Of a DNA stretch of 6,023 bases, positions 1 through 5,311 are shown one piece after another. Location: positions 1-6,023 of the forward strand of contig CAJMLC010000118.1 of the NCBI GenBank assembly GCA_905214155.1, read 5' to 3'. Origin of the DNA: an uncultured bacterium. GTDB lineage: Bacteria > Bacillota > Clostridia > Oscillospirales > Oscillospiraceae. How positions within the stretch are numbered: the first letter of the stretch is position 1; every line of letters starts with the position of its first letter. The position numbers and the translations under genes are program-made. The notes below the pieces were generated by a model. The model was not told where the DNA came from. It made no database searches and saw only the letters and a program-made list of their open reading frames with translations.

Positions 1-24
1 AACCAGTGACCGGTGTCACTGGTT
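1..24. repeat. Perfect 10-bp hairpin at left edge, possible interspersed repeat
   Basis: Bases 1-10 (AACCAGTGAC) are the exact reverse complement of 15-24 (GTCACTGGTT), with a CGGT loop. The hairpin starts at the window edge, so the stem may continue outside. It lies about 44 nt past the stop codon of the cupin gene, but no T-run is visible beside it, so a role as that gene's terminator is not supported by what can be seen. The core and the following TTCGCAATGAC resemble short palindromic repeats that I recall from intergenic regions of some Clostridia. That family assignment is from memory and unproven. Confidence 0.55.
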
Positions 25-67
25 CGCAATGACGCTTCTACTTTTGAATGGCCAAGGGAATTGTTTT

Positions 68-397
68 TCAAAAGACCACGACGAGGAGCATCTTGAACTG
101 CTCCTGGCCGAAGACCGCGTGCGGATGGCGGGCGGGCATGACGATGCTGTCGCCCTCGCGCAGCTCGTAATTCACGCCGTCGATCGTGATGCGGCCCACG
201 CCGTCGAGGCAGGTGACAAAGGCATCGCCGCCGGATTCGTGCGTGCTGATCTCCTCACCCTTGTCAAAGGAGAACAGCGTCACGCTCAGCGCGTCGTTCT
301 GCGCCAGCGTCCGGCTGACGACCTGCCCTGGCTGATAGGCGATCTGCTCCTTGAGGTGCAGTACGGTAGATTTGTCGAGATTTTTGATCCCAGTCAT
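68..397 (-). CDS. Small single-domain cupin protein
   Basis: This encodes a 109-residue protein consisting of one cupin beta-barrel and nothing else. Cupin motif 1 is seen around residues 47-66 (GEEISTHESGGDAF, then a closing LDG), and motif 2 around 82-95 (GDSIVMPARHPHAVF). H53 and H93 are the likely metal ligands. The second His of the usual HxH in motif 1 is missing, since H53 is followed by E-S-G-G-D, so metal binding may be altered or may use D58. There is no signal peptide or membrane segment, so it should be cytoplasmic. The ATG at 397 is preceded by AAAGGGG at 406-412, 8 nt upstream, which supports this start. The gene stands alone, facing the same way as the operon upstream but separated from it by a terminator. 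Small cupins of this type range from sugar or metabolite binding to enzymes, so no substrate can be given. Confidence is high for the gene and fold and low for any function. Confidence 0.87.
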   Translation of the reverse strand: MTGIKNLDKSTVLHLKEQIAYQPGQVVSRTLAQNDALSVTLFSFDKGEEISTHESGGDAFVTCLDGVGRITIDGVNYELREGDSIVMPARHPHAVFGQEQFKMLLVVVF

Positions 398-420
398 AAC
401 ATCGACCCCTTTCTATCCCG

Positions 421-426
421 AGTATA
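421..426 (-). promoter_or_regulatory. Possible -10 box for the cupin gene
   Basis: On the minus strand the sequence reads TATACT, five of six matches to the -10 consensus, 23 nt before the cupin ATG. No convincing -35 box is found 16-18 nt upstream and there is no TG extension, so this is only a weak call. Transcription would begin around 414, giving a leader of about 16 nt that barely includes the ribosome binding site. A distinct promoter is expected here because a terminator hairpin separates the cupin gene from the upstream operon. Confidence 0.35.
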
Positions 427-476
427 CCCGAAAAAGGCGGACGCATCCGTTGCTTTTCAAACAAAGGCAAAATTTA

Positions 477-508
477 CGGCGGCTCCCTCTGCAAAGAGGG
501 AGCCGCCG
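477..508 (-). terminator. Terminator of the murI-aldehyde dehydrogenase operon
   Basis: A 14-bp perfect GC-rich stem is formed by 477-490 and 495-508, with loop GCAA (TTGC on the transcript). It sits 8 nt after the dehydrogenase stop codon. On the minus strand the stem is followed by TAAATTTTG, a short and imperfect U-tract. The stem is strong enough to make this a likely intrinsic terminator. It also insulates the cupin gene from read-through. Confidence 0.82.
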
Positions 509-516
509 CAGCCGAT

Positions 517-1881
517 TCATTTCATGAATTTTTTGATCATGCGCAGTTTGCTGCCCGAATACGGGTGATAGCGCATCGGGAGGTCGAGCCAGTTGGCCTT
601 TTTCAGGATGCTGCGCGTGTGCGTAAACGTCTCAAAGCTCTGTTTTCCGTGGTAGCAGCCCATGCCGGAGGCCCCGACGCCGCCGAACGGCATGTGCGAT
701 GTGGCCAGATGAACGATCGTATCGTTGATGCAGCCGCCGCCGAACGAGCACGTGTCGAGAATTTTCCGTTCGTCGGCGCGGTTTTTCGTGAAGAGGTAGA
801 GCGCGAGCGGCTTTTCCCGGCTGCGGATGAAGCGGATGCACTCGTCAAGGCTTTCATAGGTCATCACGGGCAGCACCGGCCCGAAAATTTCCTCCTGCAT
901 GATGGGGCTCTCGGGCGAGACGCCGGTCAGGACCGTCGGCGCGATGAAGCGCGTCTCATCGTCGGTCTCGCCGCCGATCGCGGCGGTCTGCCCCGCGAGC
1001 AGGCCCTTCACGCGGTGATAATGCTTCTCATTGACGATGACCGGCATTTCATCAAAGCGGCCGTCCGGGAAGAATTCTGCCAGCGCCTTGCGGTAGGCAT
1101 CGAGAAACGCCGCTTCCACCGACTTGTGGACGAAGCAATAGTCCGGCTCCACGCAGGTCTGCCCGGCGTTGAGCACCTTGCCGAACGCGATACGCCGCGC
1201 CGCGACAGGGATGTCCGCACTCTCGGTCACGATGACGGGGCTTTTGCCGCCGAGCTCGAGGCAGACAGGCGTGAGATATTTCGCGGCGCTCTGCATGACG
1301 ACGCGGCCCACGGCGGGCGAACCGGTGAAGAAGATGAAATCGAACCGCTCGTCGAGCAGGGCCTTATTTTCCTCGCGCCCGCCCTCGACGACGGCGATGT
1401 ATTCCGGGTCGAACGTCTCGCCGAGCAGCTTTGCCAGCGCGCGGCTCGTCGCCGGGGCGTAGGCCGAGGGCTTGACGACGGCGCAGTTGCCGCCGGAGAT
1501 CGCGCCGATCAGCGGCTCGAGGCAGAGCTGGATCGGATAGTTCCACGGCGCGAGGATCAGGCAGACGCCATACGGTTCCGGCGAGCGGAAGCTCCGGGAC
1601 GGGAACTGCGCCAGCGGCGTCGGCACGCGCGTCTCGCGCATCCATGAACGCAGGTGCTTCAGATGGAAACGAATTTCATCGAGCACCATGCCCGTCTCGG
1701 TCATGTAGACCTCCATCGGGGCCTTGCGAAAATCGGCAGCCATCGCCTCGGCCAGCACCCGCTCGTTCGCCTGTACGGCGGCCTGCAACTTCTTCAGCGA
1801 GGCGAGGCGGAACTCCGCACTGCGCGTCGCGCCTGTTTCAAAATAGGCCCGCTGGGCCTGTACCAGTTCCGACGTCGTCAT
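517..1881 (-). CDS. NAD(P)-dependent aldehyde dehydrogenase, class 3 (ALDH3) type
   Basis: This 454-residue enzyme should oxidise aldehydes, probably fatty or aromatic ones, to carboxylic acids with NAD(P)+. Visible motifs, numbered from the ATG at 1881, are APWNYP with N114, VVKPS with K137, FTGS with G187, ELGGKSP with the general base E209, GQTCVEPDY with the nucleophile C243, EEIFGP at 330-335 and MPFGGVGASGMG near 397-408. As I recall them, the numbers of N114, C243 and E209 coincide with rat class 3 ALDH, which supports this start. An ATG at 1917 would add 12 residues that lie inside the end of murI. The ATG at 1881 has GAGGAGG at 1891-1897, 9 nt upstream. There is no N-terminal targeting sequence. 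The C-terminus is basic (KKFMK), but I see no clear membrane helix. It is the second gene of an operon with murI, 4 nt apart. Its link to cell-wall synthesis is unclear, and general aldehyde detoxification is the simplest reading. Confidence 0.95.
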   Translation of the reverse strand: MTTSELVQAQRAYFETGATRSAEFRLASLKKLQAAVQANERVLAEAMAADFRKAPMEVYMTETGMVLDEIRFHLKHLRSWMRETRVPTPLAQFPSRSFRSPEPYGVCLILAPWNYPIQLCLEPLIGAISGGNCAVVKPSAYAPATSRALAKLLGETFDPEYIAVVEGGREENKALLDERFDFIFFTGSPAVGRVVMQSAAKYLTPVCLELGGKSPVIVTESADIPVAARRIAFGKVLNAGQTCVEPDYCFVHKSVEAAFLDAYRKALAEFFPDGRFDEMPVIVNEKHYHRVKGLLAGQTAAIGGETDDETRFIAPTVLTGVSPESPIMQEEIFGPVLPVMTYESLDECIRFIRSREKPLALYLFTKNRADERKILDTCSFGGGCINDTIVHLATSHMPFGGVGASGMGCYHGKQSFETFTHTRSILKKANWLDLPMRYHPYSGSKLRMIKKFMK

Positions 1882-1885
1882 GGCG

Positions 1886-2668
1886 TCATTCCTCCTCTTC
1901 ATAGTCCAGCAGGGCACGGCTGAGCGCTAAAATTTCCGGCTCGTCCAGCGAATTTTCGAACGTGACCGTTCCGCGCACGCCGCTTTCGTTCAGGCCGTCC
2001 GCGGCCTCCAGCCGGCGGCGGAGCTGCATCGCGATGCCATAGCTGCCGTCGATGATCTCGGGCGTCCGCCCGACGATGCGGCGGATGGCCCCCTGCAGGA
2101 ACGAATAATGCGTGCAGCCGAGGACGACGGCGTCGACCGGGACCTTGAGATACGGCGAGAGCTTTTCAAAGAGATATGCCGAGAGCTGTTCGCCGCGCAG
2201 AATGCCCTGCTCGACGAACTCCATCAGGCCGCTGCACGGGATGGGGATGATCTCGGCCTGCTGTTCATACTGCGCGCGGAGCGCCTGGAATTTCTGCTCC
2301 TTGACGGTCATGGCCGTCGCCATGACGAGGATGCGGCCGCCGGGATGCCGCTCGACCGCGGGCTTGAGCGCCGGCTCCGTGCCGATGATGGGCACGTCCG
2401 GAAATTCGGCGCGCAGCGTATTGGCCGCGGCGGAAGTCGCCGTGTTGCAGGCGATGACGATGGCCTTCGCGCCCTCGTCCAGCAGGTGCCGCACGATCGC
2501 GCGGCTGCGCGCCGTCACCTCGTCCACGGTTTTCACACCGTAGGGCGCGTGGAGCGAGTCGCCATAGTAGAGATAGTTTTCCTCCGGCAGCAGACGGACC
2601 GTCTCCCGCAGGACGCTGATCCCGCCGAGGCCGGAATCGAAAAATGCAATGGGTCTGGAATCTGACAT
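1886..2668 (-). CDS. murI: Glutamate racemase
   Basis: This enzyme interconverts L- and D-glutamate in the cytoplasm, without a cofactor, to supply D-Glu for UDP-MurNAc-peptide and so for peptidoglycan. The 260-residue protein has the normal family length. It shows the DSGLGGISV motif at 11-19 (D11, S12), YYGD followed by APYG at 34-44, ACNTAT at 73-78 with catalytic C74, GTEPALKPA at 96-104, and GCTHY at 184-188 with catalytic C185 and H187. These two cysteines are the acid/base pair of the family. The position before APYG is His40, where many homologues have Arg or Asn. The ATG at 2668 has GAGGAGG at 2675-2681, 6 nt upstream, and an ATG five bases earlier is out of frame. The protein ends in four glutamates whose codons double as the ribosome binding site of the next gene. 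An aspartate racemase is possible but less likely given the tandem motifs. Confidence 0.96.
   Translation of the reverse strand: MSDSRPIAFFDSGLGGISVLRETVRLLPEENYLYYGDSLHAPYGVKTVDEVTARSRAIVRHLLDEGAKAIVIACNTATSAAANTLRAEFPDVPIIGTEPALKPAVERHPGGRILVMATAMTVKEQKFQALRAQYEQQAEIIPIPCSGLMEFVEQGILRGEQLSAYLFEKLSPYLKVPVDAVVLGCTHYSFLQGAIRRIVGRTPEIIDGSYGIAMQLRRRLEAADGLNESGVRGTVTFENSLDEPEILALSRALLDYEEEE
1891..1897 (-). promoter_or_regulatory. Ribosome binding site for the aldehyde dehydrogenase, inside murI
   Basis: GAGGAGG on the minus strand lies 9 nt before the ATG at 1881. It is made by the last glutamate codons of murI, just before the murI stop codon at 1886-1888. Ribosomes finishing murI would expose or hand over to this site, so translational coupling is likely. 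It decides the dehydrogenase start in favour of 1881 over the in-frame ATG at 1917. Confidence 0.85.
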
Positions 2669-2698
2669 ATCATGCCTCCTCGGTCAAAAATACAAAGC

Positions 2699-2733
2699 GG
2701 CACCGCACGATTCGGTAATTGTGTGGTGTTGCC
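2699..2733 (-). other. Imperfect hairpin in the murI leader
   Basis: In the predicted 5' leader of murI, GGC plus ACCACAC can pair with GUGCGGU plus GCC. This gives ten base pairs with one A-C mismatch, a 3-nt bulge and a 12-nt loop. It lies between the predicted start of transcription (about 2736) and the ribosome binding site. No T-run follows, so it is not a classical attenuator. It may be a transcript-stabilising stem or chance. Confidence 0.3.
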
Positions 2734-2742
2734 ATAAATTTT

Positions 2743-2770
2743 ATTTTACCACGTTTTCGTCAAAGCGCAA
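2743..2770 (-). promoter_or_regulatory. Promoter of the murI operon
   Basis: On the minus strand a -10 box TAAAAT (2743-2748) is directly preceded by TGG, an extended -10 element. A weak -35 box TTGCGC (2765-2770) lies 16 nt further upstream. The start of transcription would be near 2736, giving a leader of about 68 nt. The -35 match is only three of six, and the extended -10 makes up for it. It lies back to back with the plus-strand promoter at 2809-2838. Confidence 0.6.
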
Positions 2771-2808
2771 GGGGAAACGGCGCGCGCCGCTCTCCGCCGC
2801 TTTTCCGG

Positions 2809-2838
2809 TTGACATCCGTCCATTCTTCGGGCTATAAT
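2809..2838 (+). promoter_or_regulatory. Near-consensus housekeeping sigma promoter
   Basis: A perfect -35 box TTGACA (2809-2814) and a perfect -10 box TATAAT (2833-2838) are separated by 18 nt. The start of transcription is expected around 2845, giving a leader of about 29 nt before the ATG at 2874. A TTG at 2838 that would lengthen the reading frame starts in the -10 box itself, so it cannot be on this transcript. Both boxes match the consensus exactly, with the spacer one base from the ideal 17, so strong constitutive expression is likely. Confidence 0.92.
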
Positions 2839-2860
2839 TGAGACAGAGAGAACACAGAAT

Positions 2861-2867
2861 GGAGGAG
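2861..2867 (+). promoter_or_regulatory. Ribosome binding site deciding the start at 2874
   Basis: GGAGGAG lies exactly 6 nt before the ATG at 2874. Two possible in-frame starts further upstream are the TTG at 2838 (inside the promoter) and an ATG at 2859 that overlaps this site. Neither has a comparable site of its own. Confidence 0.85.
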
Positions 2868-2873
2868 TTTTCT

Positions 2874-3785
2874 ATGGTAAACACGATCTATCAAAAATCG
2901 TTTGCCGCGCTGATGAAGCGGCCGTTCCGCCTGTGGGGGATCTCGCTGCTGGGCGCGCTGCTCTGCTGGCTTGCGGGCATCGGCTTCGCGGGCATTCTCG
3001 CGGTCGGCTTCGCCATCGCCTGGGCCATCGACGTGAGCCTTGCGATGATCTTCCTGCACACGTATCAGACTGGGGAGGAGCCGCACACGGCCGACCTGTT
3101 CCAGACATTCCGCAAGGATCGTTTCCTGCGCGTGGTCGGCGGCATGGCATGGATGAGCCTCTGGATTTTCCTCTGGTCGCTGATCCCGGTCGTGGGCATC
3201 GTGTTCGGCGTGATCCGGATGTATGAATACCGCTTCGTGCCGTATATCCTCATGACGCGCGACGACGTCAAGCCCACCGACGCGCTCCGCGTCTCCAGGG
3301 AGCAGACGATGGGCTATAAGGGCAAGATGTTCTGGGCCGATGTGATCCCGGTGCTGCTGTGGATCGCGGTGGTGCTGGTGCTCTCGCTGCTGGGGATCAT
3401 CCCGTATCTCGGGGTGCTGTTCCGGGTGATTTTGTTCTTGTTCAACATTGTCTACGGCCTGTTCCTGAACCTGTTCTACGGCATCCAGCACGCGGCGTTC
3501 TACGCCGAGCTTCAGGACGCGGCCAGTCCCGCGCCCGCCGCGCCCGTTGTCCCGCCGGTGATCCCCGCACCGCAGGCCCCGAAGGCGGAGGAACCGGTCA
3601 AGGAGTCCGAAGCGCCGAAGGCGGAAGCACCTGCCGAGGAAGCAAAACCGGCAGAAGAAGCGAATGAGGCGCCTGTCTCTGAGGAAGCAGCAGCGGAGCC
3701 GGAAGCGCCCCATACCTGCCCGGTCTGCGGGATGCCCGTCCAGCTCAACGAGAAGTTCTGCACCAGCTGCGGCCATAAGCTCTGA
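2874..3785 (+). CDS. DUF975-like membrane protein with Ala/Pro/Glu linker and C-terminal zinc ribbon
   Basis: This 303-residue protein is of unknown function. Residues 1-210 form a membrane domain with hydrophobic segments at about 21-38, 39-62, 88-114 (possibly two), 154-175 and 178-208. The segment IRMYEYRFVPYILM (114-127), followed by the soluble stretch DALRVSREQTMGYKG, resembles the DUF975 family. I judge this by eye, so it is moderate. Residues about 216-279 are a low-complexity linker rich in Ala, Pro and Glu, with repeated APKAE and PAEEA units. Residues 282-299 carry CPVCG, ten residues, then CTSCG, so C282, C285, C296 and C299 should bind one Zn2+. The zinc ribbon is expected in the cytoplasm, tethered to the membrane by the linker. 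There is no signal peptide beyond the first membrane segment. The gene stands alone, driven by a near-consensus promoter, and converges on the sirtuin operon. Transport, membrane organisation or protein recruitment are all conceivable, and none is shown. Confidence 0.9.
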   Translation: MVNTIYQKSFAALMKRPFRLWGISLLGALLCWLAGIGFAGILAVGFAIAWAIDVSLAMIFLHTYQTGEEPHTADLFQTFRKDRFLRVVGGMAWMSLWIFLWSLIPVVGIVFGVIRMYEYRFVPYILMTRDDVKPTDALRVSREQTMGYKGKMFWADVIPVLLWIAVVLVLSLLGIIPYLGVLFRVILFLFNIVYGLFLNLFYGIQHAAFYAELQDAASPAPAAPVVPPVIPAPQAPKAEEPVKESEAPKAEAPAEEAKPAEEANEAPVSEEAAAEPEAPHTCPVCGMPVQLNEKFCTSCGHKL

Positions 3786-3811
3786 TTCGTCAGAACCAAC
3801 CCATCTGAACC

Positions 3812-3851
3812 AAAACCCAGCCTGAGATCGTTGATCTCAGGCTGGGTTTTT
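3812..3851 (+). terminator. Bidirectional terminator between convergent transcripts
   Basis: Bases 3812-3829 and 3833-3850 are exact reverse complements (18 bp) around a 3-nt loop. The outer A:T pairs provide a U-tract in both directions: TTTTT at 3847-3851 on the plus strand and TTTT at the far side on the minus strand. It starts 26 nt past the stop of the membrane protein gene. On the other strand it overlaps the TAA stop codon of the sirtuin (3850-3852). One element therefore ends both transcripts. Confidence 0.93.
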
Positions 3852-4569
3852 AGATCGCAGAAAGGACTTCGCCGATCTTGTCGCGGAAGATGAGATTCGC
3901 CTGGCCGTCATACGGCGTGGCGTCGCGGTTGATGAGGACGAGCTTGTCGCCGGTATAATAATCGATCAGGCCCGCCGCGGGATAGACCGTCAGCGACGTG
4001 CCGCCGACGATCAATACATCCGCTGCGCCGATCGCCTCGATCGCGCCGCGCAGCGTTCGCTGGTCGAGTCCTTCCTCGTAGAGCACGACGTCCGGCTTGA
4101 TGAGTCCGCCGCACGTGCAGTGCGGCACACCGTCGGAATGCAGGATGTAGTCCGCATCGTAGAATTTTCCGCACGTCTGGCAGTAGTTGCGCAGCGTCGA
4201 GCCGTGCAGCTCAAAGACATTCCGGCTGCCCGCCTTCTGGTGCAGGCCGTCGATGTTCTGCGTCACGACCGCGCGCAGCTTTCCCTCGCGCTCCCAGCGG
4301 GCGAGCGTTTTGTGCGCGGCGTTCGGCTCCACATCCGGCGCAAGCAGCTTTTCTCGATAAAAGCGGTAGAAATAGTCGGTATGCGCATAGAAAAAGTGGT
4401 GGCTCAGGATGGTTTCCGGCGGATAATCGAACTTCTGGTGATAAAGTCCATCCACGCTCCGGAAATCGGGAATGCCGGACTCGGTCGACACGCCTGCGCC
4501 GCCAAAAAAGACGATGTTGTCACTTCCGGTAATCCAGGTTCTTAGGGTCTCGAGATCGGAACTGTTCAT
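3850..4569 (-). CDS. SIR2-family NAD-dependent protein deacylase (sirtuin)
   Basis: This enzyme removes acyl groups from lysines, consuming NAD+ and releasing nicotinamide and O-acyl-ADP-ribose. The 239-residue protein is a minimal sirtuin core. Motifs are GGAGVSTESGIPDFRS at 23-38 (NAD binding), TQNIDGLH at 103-110, catalytic H122 in ELHGS, zinc cysteines C130, C133, C151 and C153, GGTSL at 189-193 and INRD at 213-216. All expected catalytic and zinc residues are present. At the acyl pocket it has FYRFYR (67-72). By my alignment to CobB the Tyr of the Tyr-x-x-Arg desuccinylase motif is kept (Y68), but the Arg position is Tyr71, which favours deacetylation. The ATG at 4569 has GGAGG 6 nt upstream (4576-4580), inside trmD, and the first 50 nt of the gene overlap the end of trmD. 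It is the last gene of the rimM-trmD operon. Symbols cobB or srtN are used for relatives, but I do not assign one. Confidence 0.95.
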   Translation of the reverse strand: MNSSDLETLRTWITGSDNIVFFGGAGVSTESGIPDFRSVDGLYHQKFDYPPETILSHHFFYAHTDYFYRFYREKLLAPDVEPNAAHKTLARWEREGKLRAVVTQNIDGLHQKAGSRNVFELHGSTLRNYCQTCGKFYDADYILHSDGVPHCTCGGLIKPDVVLYEEGLDQRTLRGAIEAIGAADVLIVGGTSLTVYPAAGLIDYYTGDKLVLINRDATPYDGQANLIFRDKIGEVLSAI

Positions 4570-5311
4570 TTTCTGCCTCCAATTCCGCGATAAATTTACG
4601 TTCTGCCCGCGTTTTGTATGGAAAACGCAGCTTTTGGAACATATCGGGCCGCAGCTCCATTGTGCGGAGAATGGCCTGTTTTTTCCGCCAGCGGTCTACC
4701 TTTTCATGGTTGCCCGAGAGCAGCACCTCCGGCACGGTCAGGCCGTGCCATTCCTCAGGCCGCGAATACTGCGGATATTCGAGCAGTCCGTCCCAGTGGC
4801 TCTCGTCCGTGAAGCAGACCTCGTCGCCGAGCACGCCCGGCACGAGGCGCGACACCGCGTCCACCACGCACATCGCCGGCAGCTCGCCGCCTGTCAGCAC
4901 GAAGTCGCCGACTGAGATCTCCTCATCCACGCATTCGTCGAGGAACCGCTGGTCGACGCCCTCATAGTGCCCGCAGACCAGAATCAGCGCATCATAGTCC
5001 CGCCGGAGCTGCTTGGCCTTCTCCTGCTGAAACACCGCGCCGCACGGCGAGAGATAGATCGTGTGCGCGGGCGCGCTGAGCTCGTCGCAGATGGCCGTCC
5101 AGCAGCGGTAGAGCGGGTCGCACTGCATCACCGCGCCGCGCCCGCCGCCGTAGGGATAGTCGTCCACCTGATTCTGCTTGTTCGTGGTGTAGTCCCGGAT
5201 CTGATGCGTGTGGATCTCGATGAGGCCCTTTTTCTGCGCGCGGCCCAGGATGCTGGACTGCATCATCGCGTCCACGGCCTCCGGGAAGAGCGTCATGATG
5301 TCAAACCGCAT
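4520..5311 (-). CDS. trmD: tRNA (guanine-37-N1)-methyltransferase
   Basis: TrmD uses S-adenosylmethionine to methylate G37 next to the anticodon of several tRNAs, which prevents +1 frameshifting. It acts as a dimer with a trefoil-knot fold. The 263-residue protein is slightly longer than the usual 240-255. Motifs are MRFDIMTLFPE at the N-terminus, YGGGRGAVM at 54-62, YLSPCG at 86-91, GHYEGVDQR at 114-122, EISVGDFVLTGGELPAM at 131-147, R155 in SRLVPGVLG, GLLEYPQYSRPEEW at 175-188 and VPEVLLSGNH at 193-202. A gapless comparison with the E. coli enzyme places E170 (TDESHW) where E. coli has the catalytic D169, with D169 beside it. The usual GMVM is GAVM. The start overlaps rimM by 11 nt, with GGAGGGG at 5322-5328, 10 nt upstream. 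The C-terminal 16 residues also carry the start of the sirtuin gene. Confidence 0.96.
   Translation of the reverse strand: MRFDIMTLFPEAVDAMMQSSILGRAQKKGLIEIHTHQIRDYTTNKQNQVDDYPYGGGRGAVMQCDPLYRCWTAICDELSAPAHTIYLSPCGAVFQQEKAKQLRRDYDALILVCGHYEGVDQRFLDECVDEEISVGDFVLTGGELPAMCVVDAVSRLVPGVLGDEVCFTDESHWDGLLEYPQYSRPEEWHGLTVPEVLLSGNHEKVDRWRKKQAILRTMELRPDMFQKLRFPYKTRAERKFIAELEAENEQFRSRDPKNLDYRK
4576..4580 (-). promoter_or_regulatory. Ribosome binding site of the sirtuin, inside trmD
   Basis: GGAGG lies 6 nt before the sirtuin ATG and is read in trmD as part of codons for Leu-Glu-Ala (E-L-E-A region). The trmD stop codon lies 47 nt downstream of the sirtuin start codon, so ribosomes translating trmD pass over this site before terminating. 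The spacing supports the start at 4569. Confidence 0.85.

Noticed and set aside
41..74. Inverted repeat CTTTTGAA / TTCAAAAG around the cupin stop codon
   Set aside because: The arms are short and AT-rich with an 18-base loop, and no T-run follows in the direction of transcription, so it is not supported as a terminator.
565..1647. A 360-codon open frame on the plus strand
   Set aside because: It lies wholly antisense to the aldehyde dehydrogenase, has no ribosome binding site, and its Arg/Asp/Ala/Glu-heavy translation is typical of the reverse strand of a GC-rich gene.
1882..1917. Upstream ATG of the aldehyde dehydrogenase at 1917
   Set aside because: It would overlap murI by 32 nt. The ATG at 1881 has GAGGAGG at 9 nt and gives the catalytic residue numbers expected for class 3 enzymes.
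2649..2837. A 62-codon open frame on the plus strand between murI and the membrane protein gene
   Set aside because: It starts antisense inside murI, has no ribosome binding site, and runs through both promoters.
2838..2873. Upstream TTG start for the membrane protein gene
   Set aside because: The TTG begins in the -10 box and would lie upstream of the transcript start. The ATG at 2874 has a perfectly spaced ribosome binding site.
2832..3776. A 314-codon open frame on the minus strand opposite the membrane protein
   Set aside because: Its product is a His/Asp/Arg/Gln-rich sequence without domains. The plus-strand frame has a promoter, ribosome binding site, membrane segments and zinc ribbon.
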